In this document: one piece after another, positions 1 through 5,548 of the stretch
Layout: the number at the start of each line of letters is the position of its first letter
How positions within the stretch are numbered: the stretch's first letter is position 1
DNA from: Anaerolineales bacterium UBA2029
GTDB taxonomy: Bacteria; Chloroflexota; Anaerolineae; Aggregatilineales; Aggregatilineaceae
Direction of reading: 5' to 3'
Assembly (NCBI GenBank): GCA_002332795.1
Contig: DDBP01000134.1
Coordinates: 1-7,857 of the forward strand
Length of the DNA stretch: 7,857 bases
Position numbers and translations under genes: made by a program
The notes under the pieces: model-generated
Databases searched by the model: none
What the model saw: the letters and a program-made list of their open reading frames with translations, nothing else
Told to the model about the DNA's origin: nothing

Positions 1-1
1 C

Positions 2-682
2 CGCGCGCCCGCCGTATTGCGCCTGACCGAGACCTACCCTGGCGTCTATGCAGCCGTTGGCGTGCACCCCACCAGCACGACGGACTTTTCGCCCGCCAGC
101 GTCGTCACGCTGCGCACCCTGGCCGCTCACCCCAAAGTGGTCGCCATCGGCGAGATCGGCCTGGACTACCACTGGGACACTGCGCCCAAAGCCACTCAAT
201 GGGCCGCCCTGGAAGCTCAGTTGGCCCTGGCCGCCGAATTGGGTCTGCCGGCGATCCTGCACAACCGCGAAGCGAGCGACGATTTGCTGGACATCCTGGC
301 TCGCTGGGTGAGTACCCTGCCCGCCTCCCTGCGTGACCGTCCCGGCGTCCTGCATTCGTTCTCCGCACCGCTGCCCGTAGCCGAGCGCGCGCTGGCGCTG
401 GGCTTCTATCTGGGCTTCACCGGCCCGCTGACCTTCAAAAACGCCGACGACCTGCGTCACGTCGCGGCGCGCGTCCCGCTCGACCGGCTGCTCGTCGAGA
501 CCGACGGCCCCTTCCTGACGCCGCACCCCTACCGTGGTCGCCGCCCCAACCACCCGGCCTACGTGCGTTTCATTGCGGAGCGGCTGGCTGCCCTGCACGG
601 CATCCCGTTCGAGGATATGGCTCAGCAGACCACCCTGAATGCTCAGCGGCTGTTCGCCCTGCCGGACGACCAACACGGCTGA
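2..682 (+). CDS. TatD-family metal-dependent hydrolase (DNase), 5'-truncated
   Basis: Member of the TatD/YcfH family: TIM-barrel, metal-dependent 3'-5' exonucleases/DNases of the cytoplasm. The frame is open to the left edge (first whole codon at 2), so the TTG at 17 is not the true start. The N-terminal 40-45 residues, which should carry the first metal-binding HxH, lie outside the window. Family motifs follow in order: GVHP near visible residue 25, the metal-bridging glutamate in IGEIGLDYHW (residue 51), the histidine of ILHNREA, the histidine of VLHSFS, and the aspartate of LLVETDGPFLTP followed by PYRGRRPNHP. The end LNAQRLFAL is the usual TatD C-terminus, and the visible length of about 226 residues fits a family norm near 260. 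Known of the family: DNA degradation and repair roles; the exact substrate cannot be read here. It ends before a promoter region, so it is probably not co-transcribed with the next gene. Confidence 0.93.
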   Translation, partial: RAPAVLRLTETYPGVYAAVGVHPTSTTDFSPASVVTLRTLAAHPKVVAIGEIGLDYHWDTAPKATQWAALEAQLALAAELGLPAILHNREASDDLLDILARWVSTLPASLRDRPGVLHSFSAPLPVAERALALGFYLGFTGPLTFKNADDLRHVAARVPLDRLLVETDGPFLTPHPYRGRRPNHPAYVRFIAERLAALHGIPFEDMAQQTTLNAQRLFALPDDQHG

Positions 683-701
683 TGCTCCGGTCATCATGAA
701 A

Positions 702-737
702 TTAACAATTGCCTAGTGCGACCGGATACTGTAGAAT
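702..737 (+). promoter_or_regulatory. Two overlapping sigma70-like promoters for the 900-1634 gene
   Basis: Two 17-bp-spaced pairs overlap here. The first is TTAACA (702-707) with GATACT (725-730). The second is TTGCCT (709-714) with TAGAAT (732-737). Each matches 9 of 12 consensus positions. They lie just after the TatD stop and about 165 nt upstream of the ATG at 900, so either would give a leader of about 155-165 nt. Seen: the hexamers and spacing. Inferred: their use. The stretch is more AT-rich than its surroundings, which supports the call. Confidence 0.5.
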
Positions 738-753
738 TGAGTGTACGATAGCC

Positions 754-774
754 GCTCGTTCACGAGCCTGTTTT
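754..774 (+). terminator. Small hairpin with short T-run: weak terminator or attenuator
   Basis: GCTCG (754-758) and CGAGC (763-767) pair around the loop TTCA; three bases later comes TTTT (771-774). The stem is only 5 bp (a sixth T-A pair would leave a 2-nt loop), so this is a weak intrinsic terminator at best. It sits downstream of the candidate promoters at 702-737. It could therefore terminate TatD read-through or attenuate the next gene. Inference from shape only. Confidence 0.25.
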
Positions 775-888
775 GCAACGGGTGGATGGGGGACGAAAAG
801 CGCGGTGTCTGCCATAACCTGACAGCGCTGCTGCATATTCTCCGGCGACAGGCGCAGGTTCTCCCCAACATCACAGTTCTTGGTAGCC

Positions 889-895
889 AAGGAGG
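889..895 (+). promoter_or_regulatory. Shine-Dalgarno that fixes the start at 900
   Basis: AAGGAGG is a near-perfect anti-16S match, 4 nt before the ATG at 900. The open frame continues upstream to a possible start at 741, but that start would fall inside the promoter region and its extra 53 residues (Cys, Gly and His scattered, no recognisable domain) look non-coding. The site decides for 900. Confidence 0.85.
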
Positions 896-899
896 AACC

Positions 900-1634
900 A
901 TGCACCTTGTTCGTCGCTTGATGGTCAAGTCCGCCCAGGAGTGGGGCGTCTCTCTTTCCGCCGCCTATCTGATCTTTCTCACCCCCCTTGTCGTCAGCGC
1001 CTTGTTGATTCCCATACGTCTGGACAAAGAGCTGTACAAGCTGTTGCTGGACGAAGATCGGCTGTTCGAGTGGGCCACGTTCACCTGCTTCGTGCTCGGC
1101 ACACTGGTAGGGCTGGTCATCGTCCACAACCGTTGGCAGGCGCGCGACCGGCTGGGAGTCGCCCTCTATTTGCTCTTCACGCTGCTGATGTTCTTTTCGG
1201 CAGGCGAAGAAATCTCGTGGGGGCAGCGCGTCGTGGACTTCGACACGCCCGAAGACCTGCTCGAAATCAACAGGCAGGACGAGTTCAATCTGCACAACAT
1301 CGGCGAATCGCTGAATCTCTTCCGCGCCCTGATGATCGCCATTGGCCTGGGAGGCTCGACCGCCTATGTACTCAATCAGCGCCTGCAGATCGAGCGCCTG
1401 TGGGACAACGCCGATGTTCTGTTGGTACCGCCCTTCTTCCTGGCCAGCACGTTCCTGGTCGTCCTGGCCTACCGGCTATTCCGCCTGTTCATCTGGCGCA
1501 AATCGGGTTTCACTGTCACCAAATATGCCGAATCCATCGAATTCTGGCTGGCTTTCGGGTTGACCGCGTTCGGCTACCTGGTCTGGCGACGACTGCGCCT
1601 GCAACGCGCCGCAGATACCGCAGCCAGCCAATAG
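900..1634 (+). CDS. Six-span membrane protein with GEEISWGQR / NLHN motifs, function unknown
   Basis: Encodes 244 residues. Likely membrane segments are near 17-38, 57-76, 84-101, 137-158, 173-194 and 213-229. The stretch between segments 3 and 4 carries polar, motif-like residues: GEEISWGQR at 102-110, then N124-x-Q126, E128 and NLHN at 130-133. Another acidic pair, E211/E214, opens the last segment. I recall GEEISWGQR with NLHN from uncharacterised membrane proteins in several phyla, but I cannot name the family with confidence. Paired glutamates plus a histidine at the membrane face resemble metal-binding or intramembrane-hydrolase layouts such as CPBP or ceramidase-like proteins. The spacing is not the CPBP EExxxR, so an enzymatic role is inference only. 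The gene has its own promoter candidates, a strong Shine-Dalgarno and a downstream inverted repeat, so it looks monocistronic. The gene is certain; the function is unknown. Confidence 0.88.
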   Translation: MHLVRRLMVKSAQEWGVSLSAAYLIFLTPLVVSALLIPIRLDKELYKLLLDEDRLFEWATFTCFVLGTLVGLVIVHNRWQARDRLGVALYLLFTLLMFFSAGEEISWGQRVVDFDTPEDLLEINRQDEFNLHNIGESLNLFRALMIAIGLGGSTAYVLNQRLQIERLWDNADVLLVPPFFLASTFLVVLAYRLFRLFIWRKSGFTVTKYAESIEFWLAFGLTAFGYLVWRRLRLQRAADTAASQ

Positions 1635-1683
1635 CATCCGCGCGACCGATCACTCGGTTTCGGCACCAGGCTGACCAAACGAA

Positions 1684-1715
1684 GAGAGGGACAGGAAACT
1701 CACCCTGTCCCTCTC
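1684..1715. terminator. Perfect 12-bp inverted repeat between convergent genes
   Basis: GAGAGGGACAGG (1684-1695) pairs perfectly with CCTGTCCCTCTC (1704-1715) around the 8-nt loop AAACTCAC. It lies between the stop at 1634 (+) and the stop at 1735 (-), the classic place for a bidirectional terminator. Neither side has a real U-tract: the plus side continues GGATTCTT and the minus side TTCGTTTGG. It would therefore be a non-canonical (U-poor) terminator or an mRNA 3'-end stabiliser. Confidence 0.7.
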
Positions 1716-1734
1716 GGATTCTTCAGCGTGGCGG

Positions 1735-2577
1735 TTAGAAGATGCCGCCGGACGACGGGGCGGGCATCATGCCCATACCGCCGAAGCGCCCGCCCATGCG
1801 ACCGCGCATCTCGCCCATGCCACCCGGCCAGCCCAGGCCGCGTCCCATGAACCAGAACGGCGCGTCCAGACGATTGACCAGCCAATCGTGCAGACCGGCC
1901 AGCAGTTCGTCGGCCTCATCCTGCGTCAGGGAACCATCGGCCACGCGCTGATTGATCTCCTCGGTGAGGCGTGCTTCCGCTTCAGCGATCACCGCATCCT
2001 GATCCAGACCGTAGCTGGCAATCACTTCGCCCAGGGTCGGGGGCATCAGCACCTCGCGCAGCAAGTCGGCGGTGTCCAGGCCAGCCTGATCGGCGATCAC
2101 GCCCACCAGCGTATTCTCCAGCGAGTCCTGGATGCGCTGATGGATACGGTCGCGGATGGGCGTGGGCCACATCGGCCAGGTGTTGTTGAACGCGCGATCG
2201 AGCATCGTGTCGAGCTGCGCCAGCAGCGCGTCCGCCCGCGTCTGCGTGATCGTGCCATCAGCGACCGCCTGCTCGATCTGCGCTGTCGCCTCTGCCTTCG
2301 CCGCCTCGCGCACTGCCTGCGGATCGGCCCCGTTAGCTTCCAACACCTCGCTGAGCGATTGCCCGTCGCGCAGGGCGCTCAGTACATCGCTCCAGGTCAG
2401 ATCGGTCATGTCCTCGACCGTCTGCATGACGATCGTCGCGAATTCCAGCCGCAACCCGCCCCGCGCCAAGGGACGCCCGCGATCGCCCGGCCCCTGCGCT
2501 GCCGCCACGCCGATCGCGCTCAAAGCCACTGCCACTGCCAGCACTGCACCTGCCAGGCGCATAGTCCACTTGTTCAT
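1735..2577 (-). CDS. Exported protein with two helical repeats and a Gly/Met-rich tail, function unknown
   Basis: Encodes 280 residues. Residues 1-27 form a clear Sec signal peptide: K3/R7, a hydrophobic core at 8-26, and an AAA-Q cleavage site after A27. The mature part holds two copies of one unit. Copy 1 (60-131) has GQSLSEVLEANGAD then VADGTITQTRADALLAQL. Copy 2 (about 167-238) has PTLGEVIASYGLD then VADGSLTQDEADELLAGL. Each copy looks like helix-helix-turn-helix. A Trp/Pro-rich linker (WPMWP, 134-138) precedes copy 2. The tail, 244-280, is rich in Gly and has seven Met (for example GRMGGRFGGMGMM). I recall similar repeats in exported proteins of Gram-positive bacteria and Chloroflexota, with no known biochemical role. 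The Met-rich tail might bind metal or mediate assembly; this is inference. The start is fixed by AAAGGAG (2584-2590 on the complement) 6 nt before ATG. Transcription converges with the preceding gene. Confidence 0.9.
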   Translation of the reverse strand: MNKWTMRLAGAVLAVAVALSAIGVAAAQGPGDRGRPLARGGLRLEFATIVMQTVEDMTDLTWSDVLSALRDGQSLSEVLEANGADPQAVREAAKAEATAQIEQAVADGTITQTRADALLAQLDTMLDRAFNNTWPMWPTPIRDRIHQRIQDSLENTLVGVIADQAGLDTADLLREVLMPPTLGEVIASYGLDQDAVIAEAEARLTEEINQRVADGSLTQDEADELLAGLHDWLVNRLDAPFWFMGRGLGWPGGMGEMRGRMGGRFGGMGMMPAPSSGGIF

Positions 2578-2707
2578 CTGAAGCTCCTTTCGTCCTCATC
2601 GTCTGTTTGCGCTGTGTGCGCATACCTTGCTGAACTGTCCCCATTCTCCAGCAGGGTTGTTACGCATTCATCATCCAACTACGGCCAGGGTGTAAAACTT
2701 TGGTAAA
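2578..2707. other. Divergent intergenic region between 1735-2577 (-) and 2708-3259 (+)
   Basis: Contains the leftward Shine-Dalgarno (2584-2590). It also has a 5-bp hairpin, TGCGC (2608-2612) / GCGCA (2618-2622), which could be an operator half-site pair or chance. The rightward extended -10 is at 2701-2709. I find no convincing -35/-10 pair for the leftward gene. Its promoter must lie here unless it is of an unfamiliar type. Confidence 0.4.
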
Positions 2708-2709
2708 AT
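2701..2709 (+). promoter_or_regulatory. Extended -10 element (TGgTAAAAT) overlapping the start region
   Basis: TG at 2701-2702, one base, then TAAAAT (2704-2709, 5 of 6 to TATAAT) is an extended -10. There is no recognisable -35 at 2681-2686, as expected for this class. Transcription would start about 7-10 nt later, almost on the ATG at 2720, giving a leaderless or near-leaderless mRNA. That agrees with the lack of any Shine-Dalgarno before either ATG (2708 or 2720). Confidence 0.45.
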
Positions 2710-3259
2710 GGCCCCCAGGATGAACACAGACTTTTTGCCCGGCAAATCCTTCTCGGCCAACGAGCATCCCTTGCCTGTCACTGCTCTGTCGGAGCTGTTC
2801 GGCTTCTCGCCGGAGGCCCTGGAAGCCAATCGCGCCGGTCGTCTGACGGACGAGCAGCGCCAGGACCTGTTCTACCACAGCGTCGGCTACCTGGTGCGTG
2901 GCCTGGTCATGCTGGTGCTCAGCCTGACTCTGATCGCCTCGGTCACTCCCCTGGCCCGGACGCCCCTCAATCAGACGCTACTGGCCATCGCCTGTGTGGC
3001 GCTGCTGGCCCTGGGCGGAAGCTGGTTGATCGCCGCCTATCGGGTCGTGCGCCCGCAGGTGCAGGCGGTCAGCGGCGCAGTGCAACAGGCCGGCGACCCC
3101 GCTCACCCGGCACTGGCTGTGGGCACAGTCATCCTGCGCGTGCCCTACCGCCGCTGGAAACGGTTGCCCGTCACCCTGCCCGGCGAATACCGCGCCTACT
3201 ACGGGCCGACTCGCTCGCTGTTGAGCATCGAACCCATTCCTCAGGAGATCGCGCCGTGA
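2708..3259 (+). CDS. Small two-span membrane protein, function unknown, coupled to a glycosyltransferase gene
   Basis: Encodes 183 residues from the ATG at 2708, or 179 from the in-frame ATG at 2720. The latter is preferred if the extended -10 at 2701-2709 is real, because transcription would then begin after 2708. Neither ATG has a Shine-Dalgarno. The N-terminal cytosolic part carries LFGFSPEALEANRAGRLTDEQ (about 30-50), a type of short helical motif I have seen in small membrane proteins without assigned function. Two membrane segments follow (about 62-82 and 91-110). A soluble C-terminal part (112-183) has VPYRRWKRLP and LPGEYRAYYGPTRSLLSIEP, probably a small beta-rich domain. I do not recognise a named family. 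Its stop overlaps the GTG start of the next gene (GTGA at 3256-3259), so the two are co-transcribed and probably translationally coupled. A link to glycan synthesis is inference from this arrangement. Confidence 0.82.
   Translation: MAPRMNTDFLPGKSFSANEHPLPVTALSELFGFSPEALEANRAGRLTDEQRQDLFYHSVGYLVRGLVMLVLSLTLIASVTPLARTPLNQTLLAIACVALLALGGSWLIAAYRVVRPQVQAVSGAVQQAGDPAHPALAVGTVILRVPYRRWKRLPVTLPGEYRAYYGPTRSLLSIEPIPQEIAP
3243..3247 (+). promoter_or_regulatory. Shine-Dalgarno supporting the GTG start at 3256
   Basis: AGGAG lies 8 nt before the GTG at 3256, inside the last codons of the upstream gene. Together with the GTGA stop/start overlap it supports the GTG start and translational coupling. Confidence 0.7.
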
Positions 3260-4266
3260 GCGCCGCTTCCCAGACACACCCTGCAACTGCTATTGATCTC
3301 TCCGTACTGATTGTGAGCTGGAATGTGCGCGATTTGCTGGCCGCCTGCCTGGAGAGCATCGCCGCCGGGCCGGTGACCTGTGTCGCGCCGGATGGAGCGC
3401 TACACGGAAACGGCGATCTGCGCATCGAAGTCATCGTCGTGGACTCGGCCAGCAGCGACGGCACTCCTGCCATGGTCCGCGAGCGCTTCCCCTGGGCGAC
3501 GCTGATCGCCTGCGAACACAACGTCGGCTTCACGCGCGGCAACAATCTGGCGCTGGCGCGGGCACGCGGGCGCTACCTGCTGCTGCTCAACCCCGATACG
3601 GTCGTGCACGACGACGCGCTGCCCGTCCTGGTGCGTCATCTGGACGCGCACCCGCAGGCTGGCATCGCCGGGCCGCGCGTGCTCAACGCCGACGGCAGCA
3701 CGCAGTCCACGCGGCGACGCTTCCCCACCCCGCTGACCGCCTTCTTCGAGAGCACCTGGTTGCAGGGCTACGCCCCGCGCCGCATCCTGGATCGCTACTA
3801 TGTGACCGATCAGCCCGACGACGGCGTCTTCGAAGTGGACTGGGTGCAGGGTTGCGCCCTGCTCGCCCGCCGCGCAGTGTACGAGCAGATCGGCGGCCTG
3901 GACGAAGGCTATGTGATGTTTTCCGAAGAGCTGGACTGGTGCCGCCGGGCCAGGCTGGCGGGCTGGCAGGTGCACTACGTGGGCACGGCGCGCATCACGC
4001 ACTATGGCGGCAAGAGCACCGATCAGGTGGAGACGCGCAAGCACATTCACTTTCAGCAAAGCAAGCTGCGCTATTTTCGCAAGTATCACGGGCGGGCCTT
4101 CGCGTTTGCCCTGCAACTGTTCTTGCTGGTAAGCTACTCCTGGCAACTGGCGTTGGAGGCGGCCAAGGGCCTGTTGGGGCACAGGCGAGCGCTGCGCCGG
4201 GCACGGGTACGAACCTACTGGGCTGTACTGCGCGCGCTGGCTCTGGGTCGTCAGCCGCAGGAGTGA
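3256..4266 (+). CDS. Glycosyltransferase family 2 (rhamnosyltransferase/WbbL-like)
   Basis: Encodes 336 residues of a GT-A-fold inverting transferase that uses a nucleotide-sugar on the cytoplasmic side of the membrane. GT2 landmarks are in order: SVLIVSWN (16-23, nucleotide-binding strand), VVDSASSDGT (61-70), NVGFTRGNN (89-97) and LLLLNPDTVV (108-117, with D114 at the metal-binding DxD-equivalent position). The acceptor-side part has WVQGCALLARR (196-206), GGLDEGYVMFSEELDWCRR (213-231, with the candidate catalytic-base acidic cluster E224/E225/D227) and H-Y-G-G-KS. This 'EE-D-C-R' arrangement is typical of WbbL-like rhamnosyltransferases, but sugar specificity cannot be read from sequence. 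A hydrophobic, Arg-flanked C-terminal stretch (near 278-305) suggests membrane association. Residues about 40-56, between the first two motifs, are an insert with no motif. The GTG start overlaps the upstream stop, and the next gene starts 8 nt after this stop. Confidence 0.93.
   Translation: MSAASQTHPATAIDLSVLIVSWNVRDLLAACLESIAAGPVTCVAPDGALHGNGDLRIEVIVVDSASSDGTPAMVRERFPWATLIACEHNVGFTRGNNLALARARGRYLLLLNPDTVVHDDALPVLVRHLDAHPQAGIAGPRVLNADGSTQSTRRRFPTPLTAFFESTWLQGYAPRRILDRYYVTDQPDDGVFEVDWVQGCALLARRAVYEQIGGLDEGYVMFSEELDWCRRARLAGWQVHYVGTARITHYGGKSTDQVETRKHIHFQQSKLRYFRKYHGRAFAFALQLFLLVSYSWQLALEAAKGLLGHRRALRRARVRTYWAVLRALALGRQPQE
4259..4263 (+). promoter_or_regulatory. Shine-Dalgarno favouring the ATG at 4275
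   Basis: AGGAG at 4259-4263 is 11 nt before the ATG at 4275. An in-frame GTG at 4263 overlaps the GT2 stop (GTGA, as at 3256). It would sit directly on this Shine-Dalgarno with no spacer, so ATG 4275 is preferred. The alternative would add only four residues. Confidence 0.6.
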
Positions 4267-4274
4267 CACGCATC

Positions 4275-5444
4275 ATGCGCATCGGGCAGATCACCGGCGA
4301 GTACCCGCCCATGCAGGGCGGTGTGGGAGCCTTCACCCAGGAGTTGGCGCGCGCACTCACCGCGCTGGGACACGAGCTTTTCGTCTTCACCGATCACCGC
4401 GCACAGCGTCCGGACGGCCCGGCTCCGGACGATCCAGCGCACGTCACCGCCGACGCGCACTCCTGGGGCTGGGGCACACTCAGCCGTATCCGGCGTTGGG
4501 CGGGGGCGCAGCGGCTGGACGTGGTCAACATCCAGTATCAGGCAGCGGCGTTTCAGATGGCCGCCTTCATTCACATCCTGCCCATGCGCCTGGACAACAC
4601 CCGTGTGGTGACGACCTTTCACGATCTGCTGGTGCCCTACCTGTTCCCCAAGGCCGGCCCGCTGCGCTATCAGGCCGTGTTGACCCTGGCCCGCAGCAGC
4701 GACGGAGTGATCGTCACCAACCGCGCCGACGAACAGCGTCTGTGTACCGAGAAGTCCATCGCCAGCCTGCGCCACATCCCCATCGGCTCGAATATCAAGC
4801 CCTGCCTCCCGCCGGACTACAACCGTTCGGTCTGGCGGGCAGCGCTCGGCTTTCAGCCAGACGACGTTGTCATCGGCTACTTTGGCTTCCTCAACGCCAG
4901 CAAAGGGGTGGATACGCTGTTGCAGGCGTTGCGCATCGTGCGCAACAACCGCCTCCCCGCCAAACTGCTGATGATCGGCGGGCGCACCGGCAGCAGCGAC
5001 CCGGCCAACATCATCTACGCTCGCGAAATCGAGACGCTGGTCGAAGACCTGCACCTGGTAGATCATATCCGCTGGACCGGGTTTGTGGATAGCGTCGCCG
5101 TCAGCGGGCACCTGGCCGCCTGCGACCTGATCGCCCTGCCCTTCCGCGACGGCGTGTCCTTTCGGCGCGGGAGCCTGATGGCAGCCCTGGCGCACGGCTG
5201 CCCCATCATCACCACGCACCCGCAGGTAGAGATGCCAGAGCTGATCCAGGACGTGCACGCCCGCCTCATCCCCCCGGATTCGCCCACCGCGCTGGCCATC
5301 GCCATCGAAGACCTGGCCGGAAACCCCGACCTGCGCGCAGCCATGGGCCACAACGCCCGCGAACTCTCGCAGCGCTTCACCTGGGAGACGATCGCCGCGC
5401 AAACTGCCGCCTACTATCAGGAATTGCTCGATACGCCGCGCTGA
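4275..5444 (+). CDS. GT4-type glycosyltransferase, variant lacking the usual E-x7-E
   Basis: Encodes 389 residues with the GT-B fold of retaining GT4 enzymes. The N-terminal acceptor domain starts with IGQITGEYPPMQGGVGAFTQ (3-22), the glycine-rich GGVG loop of this family. The linker and donor domain start around GYFGFLNASKG (201-211). Two departures from textbook GT4 are visible. The phosphate-binding Arg of the usual 'GRLxxxKG' is Phe here (F205), although K210 is kept. The C-terminal E-x7-E is replaced by RDGVSFRRGSLMAALAHG (near 291-308). I recall RRGxLMAALAHG as a recurring GT4 subgroup, so this is probably a natural variant and not a decayed gene; the rest is intact to the end WETIAAQTAAYYQELL. 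It is likely a cytoplasmic, nucleotide-sugar-dependent enzyme acting on a lipid-linked glycan. It is the third gene of the 2708-5444 unit. The same frame is open upstream to 3852, but only inside the GT2 gene. Confidence 0.9.
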   Translation: MRIGQITGEYPPMQGGVGAFTQELARALTALGHELFVFTDHRAQRPDGPAPDDPAHVTADAHSWGWGTLSRIRRWAGAQRLDVVNIQYQAAAFQMAAFIHILPMRLDNTRVVTTFHDLLVPYLFPKAGPLRYQAVLTLARSSDGVIVTNRADEQRLCTEKSIASLRHIPIGSNIKPCLPPDYNRSVWRAALGFQPDDVVIGYFGFLNASKGVDTLLQALRIVRNNRLPAKLLMIGGRTGSSDPANIIYAREIETLVEDLHLVDHIRWTGFVDSVAVSGHLAACDLIALPFRDGVSFRRGSLMAALAHGCPIITTHPQVEMPELIQDVHARLIPPDSPTALAIAIEDLAGNPDLRAAMGHNARELSQRFTWETIAAQTAAYYQELLDTPR

Positions 5445-5503
5445 GGACGACCGCCCAACAAGAAACTTTTACCCCTCATCAGCCGTACATTAACATGAGC
5501 GGC

Positions 5504-5509
5504 TATAAT
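5504..5509 (+). promoter_or_regulatory. Perfect -10 box upstream of the 5549 gene
   Basis: TATAAT lies in an AT-rich patch (about 5486-5517) in an otherwise GC-rich window. At 16-18 bp spacing there is no good -35; TTAACA (5490-5495) is too close. The implied transcript starts near 5516, about 33 nt before the ATG. This suggests that the 5549 gene can be transcribed separately from the upstream glycosyltransferase unit. Confidence 0.5.
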
Positions 5510-5536
5510 AAAAATAAGGCTGCACAATAGTTGCCT

Positions 5537-5545
5537 GGGGGGTGA
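5537..5545 (+). promoter_or_regulatory. Shine-Dalgarno variant for the 5549 gene
   Basis: GGGGGGTGA resembles the full anti-16S complement GGAGGTGA with one G for A, ending 3 nt before the ATG at 5549. It supports this start over the later conserved residues beginning near V23. Confidence 0.65.
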
Positions 5546-5548
5546 AGC

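Noticed and set aside
741..899. Upstream extension of the six-span membrane protein
   Set aside because: The start would fall within the promoter region, and a strong AAGGAGG marks ATG 900. Extension residues show no conserved character.
744..899. Riboswitch in the leader
   Set aside because: I looked for cyclic-di-GMP, cobalamin, SAM and TPP-type conserved cores and found none. Only the small hairpin at 754-767 stands out.
1888..2706. 272-codon plus-strand frame across the exported-protein gene
   Set aside because: The minus-strand reading has a signal peptide, a Shine-Dalgarno and internal repeats. The plus reading is compositionally unnatural and overlaps the promoter region.
3852..4274. 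Upstream extension of the second glycosyltransferase frame
   Set aside because: It lies wholly inside the GT2 gene in another frame and has no domain. The family start MRIGQITGEYPP at 4275 has a Shine-Dalgarno.
4251..5402. 383-codon open frame on the minus strand, and a similar one at 3400-4269
   Set aside because: Both are antisense shadows of the GT4 and GT2 genes. They have no recognisable domains, and the sense proteins carry full family motifs.
5442..5486. Possible terminator after the first GT4 gene (GCTGAGG ... CCTCATCAGC)
   Set aside because: The arms pair only with a 3-nt insertion and enclose a loop of more than 20 nt, with no U-tract. Not better than chance.
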